A stretch of DNA of 64,000 nucleotides from Puccinellia tenuiflora. Lineage: Eukaryota > Streptophyta > Magnoliopsida > Poales > Poaceae. The notes beneath the pieces were generated by a model, which searched no databases, was not told the origin of the DNA, and saw only the letters and a list, made by a program, of their open reading frames with translations. This document shows positions 33,612 through 45,549 of this stretch, piece by piece (position 1 is the stretch's first letter; every line of letters starts with the position of its first letter). Both the position numbers and the translations under genes were made by a program. The DNA lies in contig QRDG01001850.1 in assembly GCA_012064385.1 (NCBI GenBank), forward strand, positions 803,841-867,840, given 5' to 3'.

Positions 33612-33896
33612 AGATTATTTTCCTTTTCGAATTTTTGTGTTTTTAGAGTGCGGAATAACGTCATATAGAACACAAACATTAAACTGAACTGCAAATTTAA
33701 TAATTTGTACAAACGCGGGAGCAGCAAACGGTGGAGTTCATCGGAGTTCGTCGACGTTCGTCACCGGATCATTAGCAAAAGCGACACTACAATATGATTA
33801 ACCTACCCTAAATCTTGCTGTCGCCGCATAACCCTAACCTTACATTCAAAATTGGCTCATCGGAGCCCAGGGTGCGCAGCGACGCGGCGGCGGCGC
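33612..33896 (-). pseudogene. 3' part (UTR-like) of a split gene fragment
   Basis: Continuous with 35215-35376 once the solo LTR between them is removed. On the minus strand it follows the stop codon of the acidic fragment, so it would be 3' UTR. No coding sequence seen. It begins immediately right of the Harbinger target duplication. Confidence 0.45.
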
Positions 33897-35209
33897 TGAA
33901 AGGATCGTATGGGCACCTAGAGGGGGGTGAATAGGTGCTACCCCAATTTTTAATTCTTTTTAGATTTTAGGCTTACCACAAAGGTAAATTCTCTAGATAT
34001 GCAACTACGGTAAATTTACCTATATGAGAAGCAAACTAAAACAACTAGGCAATTAACGATACAAGTAAAGACAACTAAGGGAAAGAGATAACCGAAAGTA
34101 GAAGCACGCGGAGACAAGGATGTATTCCCAAGTTCCTGCTTGTTAAGGGAGTACGTCTCGTTGGAGGGGTGTGACCTCGCCACAACAGGCCTACTCAAGA
34201 TGCCACAAAGGCCTCACCCTATTCTCCGATGAACCGCACCCGAGGGTTTGGTTCACCTTCCACTATCGGAATCTTTCGAGGCGGAATCCGGAGCCTTTAC
34301 AATGTTTTTGGGGCACATACCCACAACTTAATTGGGGGCTCCCAAATCAACACATCTGTCACAATTACAACAAGTAGTAAGCACAAGAATCCTAGGGTAA
34401 CACAATGCTAACCCTAGAAACGAAATCCTCAAGTGAATGAGGGGGAAATGAAGAACGGCTTGGTGAAGATGTAGATCGGGGCCTTCTCCTTCAATCCTCC
34501 AAAAGTCAACGAATTTGGGTGGAGGGATTGGGAGATCTCTTCGATTTGAGCTTTTGCTTGTGATGGAGGAGAGAGAGTTGCAAGAGCTAACTGGTCCAAG
34601 GTAGGGGGAGGGGTATAAATACCCCGCCTGGAAATCTAGCCGTTTGAAAAGCGTAGGGACGGAATTTCCGGTATTAAGTACCGGAACTTTCGGCCTGGGT
34701 CCGGAACTTCCGGCCTGGAGGCCGGAACTTCCGGTGGGCCGAAAATCTCCGGAGAGAATGTCCGCCCAAAACCTCCGGGACCCCTCCTGAGAGGAAAACC
34801 CAAAATGACTTAGCCAAATTTCCACCGGAAATTTTCCAGGGCCGGAACTTCTGGCCAGGAGGCCAGAACTTCCGGACCACCGGAAATTTCCGGGGGGAAC
34901 TTCCGGGGAGAAGTTTCGGGACCCCTGCAGAGAGGAATCCCAAAAATGACTTAGCCGTTTTCGCGTTTGGCCGGAACTTCCGGCCAAAGGCCGGAATTTC
35001 CGCCCACCGGAAATTCCGCCCAAAGGGCCGGAACTTCCGGTCCACAAAAGGCAGAAAACCTACTCTCTTCACCGTATTCAATCTTTTCTTCGATCTTTTC
35101 ACCTTCTGGGCCTAATCAACTAAGAAACCTGTCAAGACACTTTAACACACATGATTAGCCCACAAAATGTGTTGTCATTAAATCACCAAAACTAAGAGAT
35201 GTTCTTTCA
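33897..35209. repeat. Solo LTR, 1313 bp, family beginning TGAAAGGATCG
   Basis: Starts TGAAAGG and ends CTTTCA (TG...CA with short inverted ends). It is flanked by the exact 5-bp duplication GGCGC (33892-33896 and 35210-35214). No internal domain follows, so it is a solo LTR left by LTR-LTR recombination. It contains a dense palindromic CCGGAACTTCCGG array (34660-35045). The block from AGACAAGGATGTATTCCCAAG to GCCTCACCCTATTCTCCGATG recurs at 43131-43250, showing a second copy of the family. Confidence 0.88.
34655..35045. repeat. Array of CCGGAACTTCCGG palindromes inside the solo LTR
   Basis: The core CCGGAA(C/A)TTCCGG and close variants occur more than ten times, often adjacent (for example GGCCGGAACTTCCGGTGG). 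A shorter version of the array is present in the second copy of the LTR (about 44326-44490). Confidence 0.85.
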
Positions 35210-35214
35210 GGCGC

Positions 35215-35376
35215 TCATTCCTCATCGGAGTCGAGGTCGACGAAGACGCGGTTCTGCTCCTCCATCTCCCGGAGCCACTCTTCCTCATCGTGCCGGCGCG
35301 ACTGCTCGATCCGCTGCTGAGCATGGTGCGGTCGATGTTGTCGTCACGGCGGCGGCTTGACGTTGTCCTCCGCCTC
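35215..35376 (-). pseudogene. Acidic C-terminal gene fragment, transposon-related
   Basis: The minus strand reads RIEQSRRHDEEEWLREMEEQ, then a short acidic tail DLDSDEE ending in TGA. The stop codon sits right beside the solo-LTR insertion site. The helix is rich in Glu, Arg and Gln. Acidic tails of this type accompany Harbinger-family genes in grasses, but no family can be proven. The upstream part is lost at the next LTR boundary (35377). Confidence 0.45.
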
Positions 35377-36362
35377 TGATGCATGTAAAATGCATATATG
35401 AACTTTACATTATAATACTCATATTTCAATCATATTTGCATCATATAAGGGTTATATCATTGTTTTATAATGATTTTGGGAAGATTTCACAGTTTTCCTA
35501 TTTTTCTGGAATTAACCCTGCACTGGCAGAAAACCCTATTTTCTATATTTTGATGTTTCAGGTACCCAAACGACGTCCAAAATGACCTGAAAATTTACGA
35601 GCATCAGTTTTTGAAAGGAACAAAGCGTAGAGCGAAGGAAGCGAACAAGCGGAGGCCCGAGGGCCAGAAGAGGGTGGCCCACGCGGCCAGATTCCTTGGC
35701 CCCATGGGACCCACTATCTGGGGCCTTGAGGCTCCGTTGCCGTCGATCTTTTCTCCAGAACCTTCATCTTGACCTAAAACCGACTATAAAAATAGTCCTC
35801 GACGCCCTTCGGAGGGGAGACCGCCGAAAACACAGAAACACCGAAACAGAGATCTGGAGCTGCAGATTGGAGGGGGAAAACTCCGGCAGAGCGCTGCCGG
35901 CGTGGTCTCCATCTCCCCCAACGATATCTCCACCGTCTCCATGATGAAGAGGGAGTAGTCCACCCCTGGACTATGGGTTTGTGGAAGTAACTTATGTATC
36001 TCTCCTCTCTCTTGAGCTTCACTAATTAGCACCGTATGAGCTGTCGAACATGATTACGGTCATCTATGTAATTCCTTTGTGGTGGATCTCTTTATGAGTT
36101 AATATATGTTTGAGATTGCAATTGTTTTGTTTCAGTTATGAAAGTAGATGCATATTATGTACCCCCGTTCTTGTCTACTTGTTTTGATCAAGCATGTTTA
36201 TGAGAGCGTGTGTGGGGGGAACGTGTGCATTAGTTGGAGTAATGAGGGGGTGGCTAGTGCGGTGAAAGTGAGAGAAGTTCCGCGATCCACTTGGGTATTT
36301 TTACCTTACTTTGTTGCCTCACTAGGGATAAAGAAAAATACCATGCTACCGGAGGTGTGGGT
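35377..36362 (+). repeat. LTR-like sequence beginning TGATGCATG, interrupted on the right
   Basis: TGATGCATGTAAAATGC opens an LTR-like stretch with ATAAAAATAGTCC (possible TATA box, about 35785) and a pyrimidine-rich TCTCCTCTCTCTTGAGCTTC block (about 36000). No matching end is visible because the Gypsy LTR at 36363 interrupts it. No coding sequence. Called an LTR from its start, TATA and composition. Confidence 0.5.
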
Positions 36363-37759
36363 TGATAACCCACAAGTATAGGGGATCGCAACAGTCTTCG
36401 AGGTAGTATAACCCAAATTTATTGGTTCGACACAAGGGGAGACAAAGAATACTTATAAGCCTTAACAACTGAGTTGTCAATTCAGCTGCACCTGTAAATA
36501 GACTTGCTCGCAACAAAGGATCAGTAGCAACAGTTTTATAGTAATAGCAGTAGCAAAATAGAGACAGCAGTAAAATAAAGGCAGCAGTAAATATTGCAGA
36601 AGACAGCAGGTTTAAAATACTGTAGGCACAAGAATGGATGAATGGGCGCTGCATGGATGATATGATTCATGTAATAAGTAAGACAAGGCATTTGCAGATG
36701 ATAATAATGAAGTAACTGAGTACTAAGTAACCATAGGCATGCGTTCCATAAATAGTCGTACGTGCTCGCAATGAGAAACTTGCACAACATCTTTTGTCCT
36801 ATCAGTCCGTTTGCAGCGGGGCCTCAAGGGAAACTACTGGTAATTAAGGTACTCCTTTTAATAGAGTACCGGAGCAAAGCATTAACAATCCGTGAACACA
36901 TGTGATCCTCACATCACAACCATCCCCTCCGGTTGTCCCAATTTCTGTCACTTTGGGGCCTCGGGTTCCGGACAGCAATATGTGTATACAACTTGCAGGT
37001 AAGATCAACAAACAATGCATATCATCATGAATAAATAACATGTTCAGATCTGAGATCAATGACACTCGGGCCCTAGTATCAGGCATTAAGCACAACAAGT
37101 TGCAACAAAGTCTACAACACTCCCATAAGGTACTAGGCACTATGCCCCTACAATCTTATAACTCATTACATGAATAATCACATCCAATCCCTTCCATCCC
37201 CTTCAGCCTACAGCGGGTATTTACTCACACATGGATGGGGGAAACATGGATGGTCGATGGAGAAGTGTCGGTGGCAATGATGGCGATGATCTCCTCCAAT
37301 TCCCCGTCCCGACAGGGTGCCAGAACGGAGTTTCTGGTCCCGAAATAGGGTTTTCGGTGGCGGCGGCGTTATGGAGTGTTTCTGGAGCAATGGTCGAAAT
37401 CCCCCTCGGTTTTTAGGTCGAAAGGGGTCTTGTAGTCGCGAAGAGGCGTCGGGGGCATGGCCGAGGTGGCCACACCATGTGGTGGCGCGGCCTGGGCCCA
37501 CCCGCGCCACCGTGTGGTGTGGGCCCCTCGTGGCCCAGCTCCACTTGGCCTTTTGGCTCCGTTTGTCCCCCGGTTAAATATTGATTTTTCCATATTTTCC
37601 ACGGATTTTCCCGAAAGTTGATTTTCTGCATAAAAACGAGACACCAATGCAATTCTGCTGAAAACAACGTTAGTCCGTGTTAGTTGTATCCAAAACACAC
37701 AAGTTTGAGGTAAAACAATAGCAAGTGTTCGGGAAAGTAGATACGTTTTCGATGTATCA
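36363..37759 (-). repeat. Gypsy LTR, 1397 bp
   Basis: On the plus strand it begins TGATAACCC and ends GATGTATCA, with perfect 5-bp inverted ends TGATA/TATCA. The polypurine tract lies immediately inside at 37760, which fixes the orientation as minus. No partner LTR is in the window. Confidence 0.85.
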
Positions 37760-37774
37760 ACTTCCCCCAAGCTT
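37760..37774 (-). other. Polypurine tract of the minus-strand Gypsy element
   Basis: Minus strand AAGCTTGGGGGAAGT directly before the LTR start TGATACATC. A near copy, AAGCTTGGGGGAGGT, lies at 39707-39721. Confidence 0.8.
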
Positions 37775-39706
37775 AGCTTATTGCTTGTCCTCAAGCAATT
37801 CAGTTGAAAACTGAGAGCGATAAAAGAACTTTCACGAACACATTTGCTTCATATAATGCATATATACTCACTACATGGACAAATGCTTAAAAAATTCATA
37901 ACAAGATACATGCTAATAATATCACAAAGTAGCTATGTCAAACATGAAAAGAGACCAACATATTAATAGTAAACAACATGGGACATACATATAAGCAGGA
38001 TTGCAAAGCTCATAATAAGGCATGATAAAGTGGTATCTCGCTTGCCTGTTTTTTAATCACGCAAAACATAAATGCCCAGGCACCTCTGAAGTTCAAGAGA
38101 AGACTAGAGGTAAATATTATCAAAGATAAAAGCATCACAGTTATACCACAATTAACCGTATTCTGGGACAAGCACATTGCACTAAGAATGATAGTTACGC
38201 TCTCAAGAAGGTGCTGAAAGAAAGAGGATGGTGACTCAACATAAAAGTAAAAGATTGGCCCTTCGCAGAGGGAAGCAGAGATTATCATGTGCTAGAGCTT
38301 TTTATTTTTGAAATAGAGATAAAATGTTTTTGAGAGGTGATTGTTTTTGTCAACGAATGGTAATAGAGTTTCTGTCATCTTCCATACTAAACAAGTTGAG
38401 AGCGGTTCCGAATTTGTATTAAGCACTTATAGCATGCTCTTTTATAATATGACACTCCTCCCAACCTTGCTTTTCACAAACCATGGCTAGCCGAATCCAC
38501 GGGTGCCTGCCAACATTCTCATACCATGGAGGAGTGTCTATTTTTGAATTTACTTTTTTGATGTTATAATGGTCTAACCAGCTCTTTGCAAAATTAATGA
38601 CAAGCTTGATGAAGCATGCGAGTCAGGGGGGGTACTTAATTCAGTTTGGAAGATGACATAGCCAACTACTACTTCTTCATGAGCTAAGAACAGTGTCACA
38701 AATTGAGAAGCATTTTGAAAGTTTTAAAGGTAGCACATGAAAATTTACTTGGAATGGTAGAAAATACCATATGATAGGTAGATATGGTGGACTCTTTGGA
38801 ATAACTTGGTTTATAAGGATTTGGAAGCACAAGCGAACCATACGCTTAGTACAAGTGAAGGCTTAGCAAAGACTGGGAAGCGACAATCAAGAGAGCAATA
38901 ACCATCATAATCATGCTTGCGACAGAATAAAATTAACCTAAGCATAAAAGTGATACGAGTACTCTGAAGCAATGTAATTCATCGAGGCTTATTGACTTTT
39001 GTTCAGTCATATGCATGCATGAGCATGTGCCAAGTCGATCAAATGAATTTCTCCAGAGGAGGATACAACAATGTCATACCGAACGATGAACAATACAATG
39101 CAAGCAGATTAACATGGCATGCTATCTACTATTAATAAATTGGAACTAAACATGAGAGAACATGAACTACTAAGCATCCATTAAATGACATATACCTCAC
39201 GTGAACCAACTAAGCATGCTCACATAGATAAGTATATGTACAAAAATGAAAACAAAAAGTGTTCATACCAGCCTCTCACCCAACTCAAGTTGTCGTAAAT
39301 CATCATTATTGCTTTTCACTTGTGCAAGTTGGATAATATGAAATGATAACCAAGCTCCATGAGCCACCGGAGAACGCTATTTTTTGCAATAAAGCTTTAC
39401 AAAACCAAAGAAGAACAACAAATATTTTTGGGTTTTTGATTTTAGGAATAAGAACCAAAGGAAACAAACCAACAAATCAAAATATTTTTGGATTTTCAAA
39501 TAGCAAACCGAAATTAACAACTAAGCAAACTACAGACTAAATACTAAAGAGAGTAAACAAAGAGAAACAACGAAAATATTTTTGGTCCTTTTGTGTTTAG
39601 GAAAGCAACCCAAAGAACAAACAACTAAAAGGAAGAAAAGAAAACGAAACATGAATATACAAAGAACCGACCGAACAAGATATGTAAATGAGTGAGTTGT
39701 CGGTAT
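37775..39706. other. Non-coding interior of the Gypsy element
   Basis: About 1.9 kb of AT-rich sequence without any frame that resembles a retroelement protein. It lies between the terminal polypurine tract and the second polypurine-like tract. Confidence 0.6.
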
Positions 39707-39742
39707 ACCTCCCCCAAGCTTAGGCTTTTGGCCTAAGTGGAG

Positions 39743-40873
39743 GTCAATCCCAGTGATGGTAAGAACTCCAAGCTGGTGGATCGTCTCTAGCGTAGTCGTA
39801 GTCGGGCCCAGGCTGCTGATACGGATACTCCGAGGTGGAGGTGGGCTGGATCGCGTGATCCTCGGTCCTCTCTCCATCATTCGCTACCTGCTGACTGTGG
39901 TCCTTAACATACGCATCAAACTCGTCTTCAGTGAGCGACCATCCTTCCCTGTCATAGAGGTCAAACAAAAGAGGTGCAGGCAAAAGGACCAAACGCTCGG
40001 ACTTAACTATCTTCCACCCCTTCTTCTTGAAAAAGGTTATCTCAAAACTTAAGCTACTCAAGCTAGAAGGACCAGAAATAAACTTATGCCTAACCATGGA
40101 ATCAAAGTCTAGCCTCTCAATAGGAAACTAAAAATCTAAGTAATGAGGAACTAAACCATGAAATGCTAGCAAGCGTGAGGCGATAAGACCTCCACAAATT
40201 CCTCCTTTCTCACGGTTAGCAGCTAAACGGAAAGCTATCAAAGCGCCAATTCACGGTTAGCAGCTAAACGGAAAGCTATCAAAGCGCCAATATTATAAGA
40301 CCTATCATGCTTCAATGCAGCAGATATGAAAGCTAAATCATAAACAGATAACTTACTGGCGGTCTTTCTAGCTAGCACACATTTAGCAATAAAATAGGCA
40401 AAGTACCGAATAGATGGGAATTGAATACTTCGAATTTTACCGTCCTCGTCTGAGAAGCTTCTTCCTTGGCATAACTCCTTGTACAGGTCCATTAGTGGTT
40501 TTGGTTGCCCTCTTATCTTCCCAAGCGATCCCCACTGTGGCACCTTAATGGCTGCACAAAAATCATCAAAAGGCAAATTGACAGACAGATTATAGATTTT
40601 ATAGTGCACCATAGGGTTAGGTGAAGAGTAACTAAATAGAAAGTCCTGCACCAAAGCCATGGTTAGTTTCACATATTGATGAGGTTCTCCCTCAATGAAT
40701 TGTGCCAACCCTGCATTAGAGATTAGAGTTTGAAAATCTTGTAGAATTCCTGCAGCATTCATGAACTCAGGGCATGGATAAATGGAGGGAAACACGGCCT
40801 CTTCCCGGTGAACTCTCATGACTTCATGAAGCACTAAATCATCTTGATTAAGTTGATGCACTCTTCCATCCAT
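39743..40873 (-). pseudogene. Additional ORF of the Gypsy element, unknown function
   Basis: Starts MDGRVHQLNQDDLVLHEVMR at 40873 and reads through a globular region (PNPMVHYKIYNLSVNLPFDD, PSIRYFAYFIAKCVLARKTA). A 41-base tandem duplication (40211-40251 repeated at 40252-40292) breaks the frame near 40250. The second part reads MVRHKFISGPSSLSSLSFEI down to 39743, after one more in-frame stop near 40130. No catalytic motif of protease, RT or integrase is visible. Such extra ORFs occur in large non-autonomous Triticeae Gypsy elements; the function is not known to me. Confidence 0.6.
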
Positions 40874-41666
40874 TTTCTGAAATTTTTAACAAACAACACA
40901 AAACTTGATTTTTAGACATCTAGCTGAAGGAAACTATCATAGGGAATTGCTAGAGAGCTAAGCATGCATCAAAACTAGTTTTTCCAAGTCTAAAACAAAC
41001 ATTCAAGCTCACAAACCTGCAACCTATGATCTGAAAATACTCAACATATACTTCACTAAACAAAATTCTAATTGGATAGGTGGAGGAGTCACATACCGGA
41101 GATCAAATGCTCCAAATTTCAGCACAAATGATGGGCTGAACAAGGAGATCCAAAAAACTCGAAAAATCGCAGCAAGTACTCGTGTTTGAGCAATGGTGGT
41201 CGAATGGTCGGGGAGAGAGAGCGTCCAGGGAGGAGAATGGTTAAGTGGAGGGCCAGGGGGGGCCCACACCATGCCCAGGCGCGGGCCAGGGTGGGCCGCG
41301 CCACCATGTGGCGACCATGTGGTGTGGCCACATGGTGGGCCCCCTGGTCAGCTCCAGGCATTTCCAGAATCCCCACATTTTTATAAGACTCATGGTATAA
41401 TTTTTATTGATTTTTGAAAACTTCGAAAAATTCACTTTTCTGGGTGTTTAGCAAATTAAACTCAGGCAGAAAAATTATTTTTAAACACCACAACAACAAA
41501 ACTTTTTGACAACTAAGCAACACTACAGTAGCTAAAACAAAAGGGTAGGAAACGCAACTTTGTTTATCCCATCCATGCATTAAAATGTATTTGTTAACAA
41601 GGTTGATCAAGTCTTGCTATCAAATAAATTTTTAATGACATAAATGAATTAAACTTCACTAAACAA
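40874..41666. other. Non-coding spacer of the Gypsy element
   Basis: Separates the extra ORF from the gag/protease frame. A block at 41250-41360 rich in CCACCATGTGG and GTGGTGTGGCC motifs resembles part of the element's LTR (about 37450-37530). Confidence 0.55.
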
Positions 41667-42848
41667 TCATGTTACCTTATATTGTATTGATATGGTCCCA
41701 ATCATAATATTTTGATATCCTTCTTGATGCTCATATATGGGACAATCAATATTTCCAACTTTGATAGTTCTCAAATTAGAGATTGTATGAACTCTAGTTA
41801 CTCTATTAATCTTCTTGGGAAAATGAACAGTGTGCTTAGTGCCATTAACATTAAAAGTTACTTTGCCTTTGTTGCAATCAATAACAGCACCTGCAGTATT
41901 AAGAAAGGGTCTCCCAAGAATAATAGACATATTATCATCTTCCGGCATATCAAGAACAACAAAATCAGTTAAAATCAAGCAATTGGTAGTTACTTGAACA
42001 GGAACATTCTCACAGATACCAACAGGTACATCAGTAGACTTATCAGCCATTTGTAAAGAAATATCAGTAGGTATCAATTTATCCAAATCAAGTCTCTTAT
42101 AAAGAGAGAAAGGCATAACACTAACTCCTGCTCCCAAGTCACATAGAGCAGTCTTAACATAATTACTTTTGATAGAGCAAGGAATGGTTGGTATACCTGG
42201 ATCTCCCAACTTCTTTGGAACCTTGCCATTGAAAGAGTAATTAGCAAGCATAGTAGAGATCTCCTCATTAGGAATTTTTCTTTTGTTAGAAACAATATCT
42301 TTCATATATTTTGAATAAGGAGGTAATTTAATAGCATTAGTCAAAGGGATTTGCAAGAACAAGGGTTTCATCCAGTCACAAAATTTGTTATAGTGTTCTT
42401 CCTCTTTTGACTTAAGTTTCTTAACAGGAAAAGGCATTGGCTTTTGAACCCAAGGTTCTCTTTCATTACCATGCTTCTTAGCAATAAAATCTTCTTTAGT
42501 GTTCTCTTTACTTTTAGCATTCTTTTCAGGTTCTTTATCACCTTTCTCTTTATCAGAAGCATCATTTTTATCACTATCACTATCATGTTCATTACCACTT
42601 TCAGTTTCAGCATCAGAGATAGAAACACTATTAGGATCATTAACAGGTTCAGGAGATTCTACAACCTTTTTATGTTTCTTCTTCTTCTTTTTCTTAGAAG
42701 GAGCATTAGTTTCATTAACTTGTTGAGAATCTTGTTCAACTCTTTTGGGATGTCCCTCAGGATATAAGGGATCCTGAGTAGAAGCACCACCTCTAGTTGT
42801 CACTTCATACACATGCTTATCTTTTTCTTTAGAAGTGTTAACTAGCAT
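41667..42848 (-). pseudogene. Gypsy Gag-protease, 5'-truncated
   Basis: 393 readable residues. A Lys-rich and then Asp/Glu/Ser-rich linker is followed by EPWVQKPMPFPVKKLKSKEE and a retropepsin-like domain with the active-site triad in CDLGAGVSVMPFSLYKRL. ILGRPFLNTAGAVIDC is the second conserved protease motif. The protease would process the polyprotein. The Gag N-terminus is missing because the TGAAAG-type LTR begins at 42851, two bases from the first readable codon. RT does not follow. Confidence 0.85.
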
Positions 42849-42850
42849 AT

Positions 42851-45121
42851 TGAAAGAACAAACTATGCCCGAGATGTCGCCTAGAGGGGGGGGGGTGAAT
42901 AGGCGATTAAAACTTTTTCTAATTAGGGGCTTGATAATTGCGGAATAAAACTATGTGTTTAAATTAACAAGCCAACAACCTAATTACTAGGCTCACCTAT
43001 GTGCACCAACAACTTATGCTAAGCAAATTAAGCAACAAGGTGATAGCTAGATAAGAACTTCAAGCACGAAGGCTATCACAAGGTAAATTGCATAAGTAAA
43101 GCTCGGGTATAGAAATAACCAAGGCACGCGGAGACGAGGATGTATTCCCGAGTTCCTCCTTGTTAAGGGAGTACGTCTCGTTGGAGGGGTGTGAGCTCGC
43201 CACAAAAGGCCTACTCAAGATGCCACAAAGGCCTCACCCTATTCTCCGATGAACCTCACCCAAGGGATTGGTTCACCTTCCACTATCGGAATTCTTCGAG
43301 GCGGATTCCGAAGCCCTTTACAACTCTTCTTGGGGCACACACCCACAACTCAATTGGGGGCTCCCAAACTCGTGCCGAAGCTTCACAACTTGAAGTCTTC
43401 GCGGCACCTCCAACCGTCTAGGGTACACAATGCACCCAAGAGGCAACAAGCTCTTGGGAACACAATGCACCCAAGAGTAACAAGCTTATCAACCTTCAAC
43501 TTCACGTATCACCGTGGAGAGAGCAACCCGATGCAACGAATGCAAAAAGGCAAGAGCACACAAAGTGCTCAAGTCCTTCACTCCCAAATTCCAACCAAAG
43601 CAACTAATGCTTGGAGGGTGTCGTGGGGCTACCTTTCGGGTCACCCACGGTGATAGTACTTGGGTCACGCCAAGGAAGGCCCAGCGAAGCCCAAGAGGGA
43701 TTCCGTATGCAACAAGTAGTCGACATTAGGTCGGTGAGGAGGTTTCCATATCTTGTACGTGCAATCGCACCGTCCACCCGAGACCCGGCCTGTAGTATAA
43801 AGGCCGGGAGGGTGCGCCGTCTAGGGCATCGAATCATTGAGCATCGCATTGTAGCCACCAATCCATAATTCCAGACAAGCAGGAGTAGGTCTTTACCTCA
43901 ACTCGAGGGGCCGAACCTGGGTAAATCGCCCCCTGTTAGCCGTCGTGTTCACCAGCCTGATCTCTCTCTTTCTCCCTCAATCAACCCGGGGTACTCGACC
44001 CAGGGATTTGCCGAGCCACAAGCTCGTCAGAGGGAATAAGAGAGGAAGAACAAAGGGGATGAACCCAAATCAACCCCAAAATCTAGATCCACTAGTTCCC
44101 CTCACTTAGAGGAGATTTTGATTGGTGGAGATGTAGATCTAGATCTCCTCTCTTGAATCCCTAAATTTGGGCAAGAATCATTGGAGTGATTGAGAGGAAT
44201 CAAAGCTTTGGAGGTCAACAATGGAGGAGTGAGAGAAGCTCCAAAACTTAGGAACCATTGGGGAAGAAGACCCCTTAAATAGGTCCCCACCAAATCCAAC
44301 CGTTGGGGGCAGTTTTTCCTGCGCGGGCCGGAATTTCCGGCACTTACCCCGGAATTTCCGGACCCCCCGGAGCGACCCGGATGCCCTGGGAACTCTCTGG
44401 ACATGGTCCGGATATTTGGGCCGGAAATTTGGGCCGGATATTTCCGGGGGGCCGGAAATTCCGGCCTAAGGACTGGAACTTCCGGCCTAGTAAAAAACTG
44501 CACAAAGAGCAAAACGAAAACGGGCATATCTTTTGCATCCGGACTCCGTTTTCGATGATCTTGGGCTCGTTAGAATCGTAGCAATGAGCTCTAAAAGAAT
44601 ATACAGAGAAACATCATAGTCCAACAAGGGAGGATAAAACCAAATGGAGAAAGGTAAAGCCTCTCTATAAAAGGCGAACCGATAAACCTCCAAAACCAAA
44701 AACCAACAAGTTTTTCATCAAGACTCCGTTTTCTATGATCTTGGGCTCGTTGGACTCGCAACGAAAAGCTCTACAAGATCATGCAGAGAAACATCATTGT
44801 CCATCATGATATTATAAAAGCAAATGGGGAAAGGTAAAAGCTTCTTTTCGCAAACCGAAAAAGCCGAATCTTTTGCAAATGAAGTCCGAATGAAATAAAA
44901 CCAATTTTGTTGGAAAGAGGACGACAAATGCTACCTTTGAAAAAGGCAAACAAGCAAAGGATATTTTGCAAAGAAATGGAAGAGATAAATCTTCCGCACG
45001 GATGAACCGGTAAAATCTCCAATACCGAAACCGCAATAGAAGATGCATATGAAAATCGTTTTCGGTGAACTTAGCTTTGTCATGACAAGTACGACAAGCA
45101 CCAAGACCACACCACGATAAG
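42851..45121. repeat. Second copy of the TGAAAG-family LTR, interrupted and right-truncated
   Basis: Starts TGAAAGAACAAACTATGCCC right after the truncated gag. It shares with the solo LTR at 33897 the CCTAGAGGGGGG..GTGAATAGG start, the GTACGTCTCGTTGGAGGGGTG block and the CCGGAA palindrome array. It is split by a small solo LTR (43619-44029) and stops at 45121, where the Tat element begins. The expected right end (CTTTCA) is not found after the Tat element. Between 44500 and 45100 there are three tandem-like, diverged ACTCCGTTTTC..GATCTTGGGCTCGTT segments. Confidence 0.8.
43619..44029 (+). repeat. Solo LTR of the Tat element family, 411 bp
   Basis: Begins TGTCGTGGGG and ends AGCTCGTCA, with exact 5-bp duplication GAGGG (43614-43618 and 44030-44034). 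A TATA box GTATAAAGG lies at about 43795. It is homologous, in opposite orientation, to the LTRs of the 45122-58505 element. It sits inside the TGAAAG-family LTR and so is younger than it. Confidence 0.92.
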
Positions 45122-45549
45122 TGACGAGCAGTGGACTCAGCAAATCCCAAGGTTGTGTACCCCGGGTTGATTGAGGGGGAGAGAGTATGAACGTTGGTGG
45201 CTGTGACGGCTAACAGGGGGCGAGTTTACCCAGGTTCGGCCCCTCGAGGTGAGGTAAAGACCTACTCTGCTTGTCTGGTATTATCGAGGTGGCTACAATG
45301 GCGAGATGGAAATCTCGCTAGGGTTTGTGTGCTGCTTGCCTTTCCTAGATGGCGCACCCTCCTGACCTTTATATCACAGGCCAGGTCTCGGGTGGACGGT
45401 GCGGATCGCACATTACAAGATAAGGAAAGTCATCACCGGCCTAACCAGCTACTTGGGCCACACGGTACACTTCATGGGCTTCAATGGGCTTCCCTTGGCG
45501 TGACCCAGGTACCACCACCGTGGGGTACCCAGAAGGTATCCCCACGACA
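45122..45549 (-). repeat. 3' LTR of the Tat element
   Basis: 428 bp, TGACGAG...CACGACA on the plus strand. The minus strand carries GATATAAAGG (near 45370) as the TATA box. Confidence 0.92.

Larger units (their letters stand above)
36363..42850 (-). mobile_element. Ty3/Gypsy retrotransposon, minus strand, 5' part missing, pol deleted
   Basis: On the minus strand the 3' LTR is 36363-37759, preceded by a polypurine tract (37760-37774). The interior holds a gag/protease frame (42848-41667) and a second, non-pol ORF (40873-39743), with long non-coding stretches between. No RT, RNase H or integrase is present, so it is a non-autonomous element or a deletion derivative. At 42850 it is cut by another LTR, and its own 5' LTR is not found in the window. 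Confidence 0.85.

Noticed and set aside
36363..37759. Naming the Gypsy LTR as a specific published Triticeae family
   Set aside because: The sequence feels familiar as a common Triticeae LTR, but I cannot verify a family name without a database comparison.
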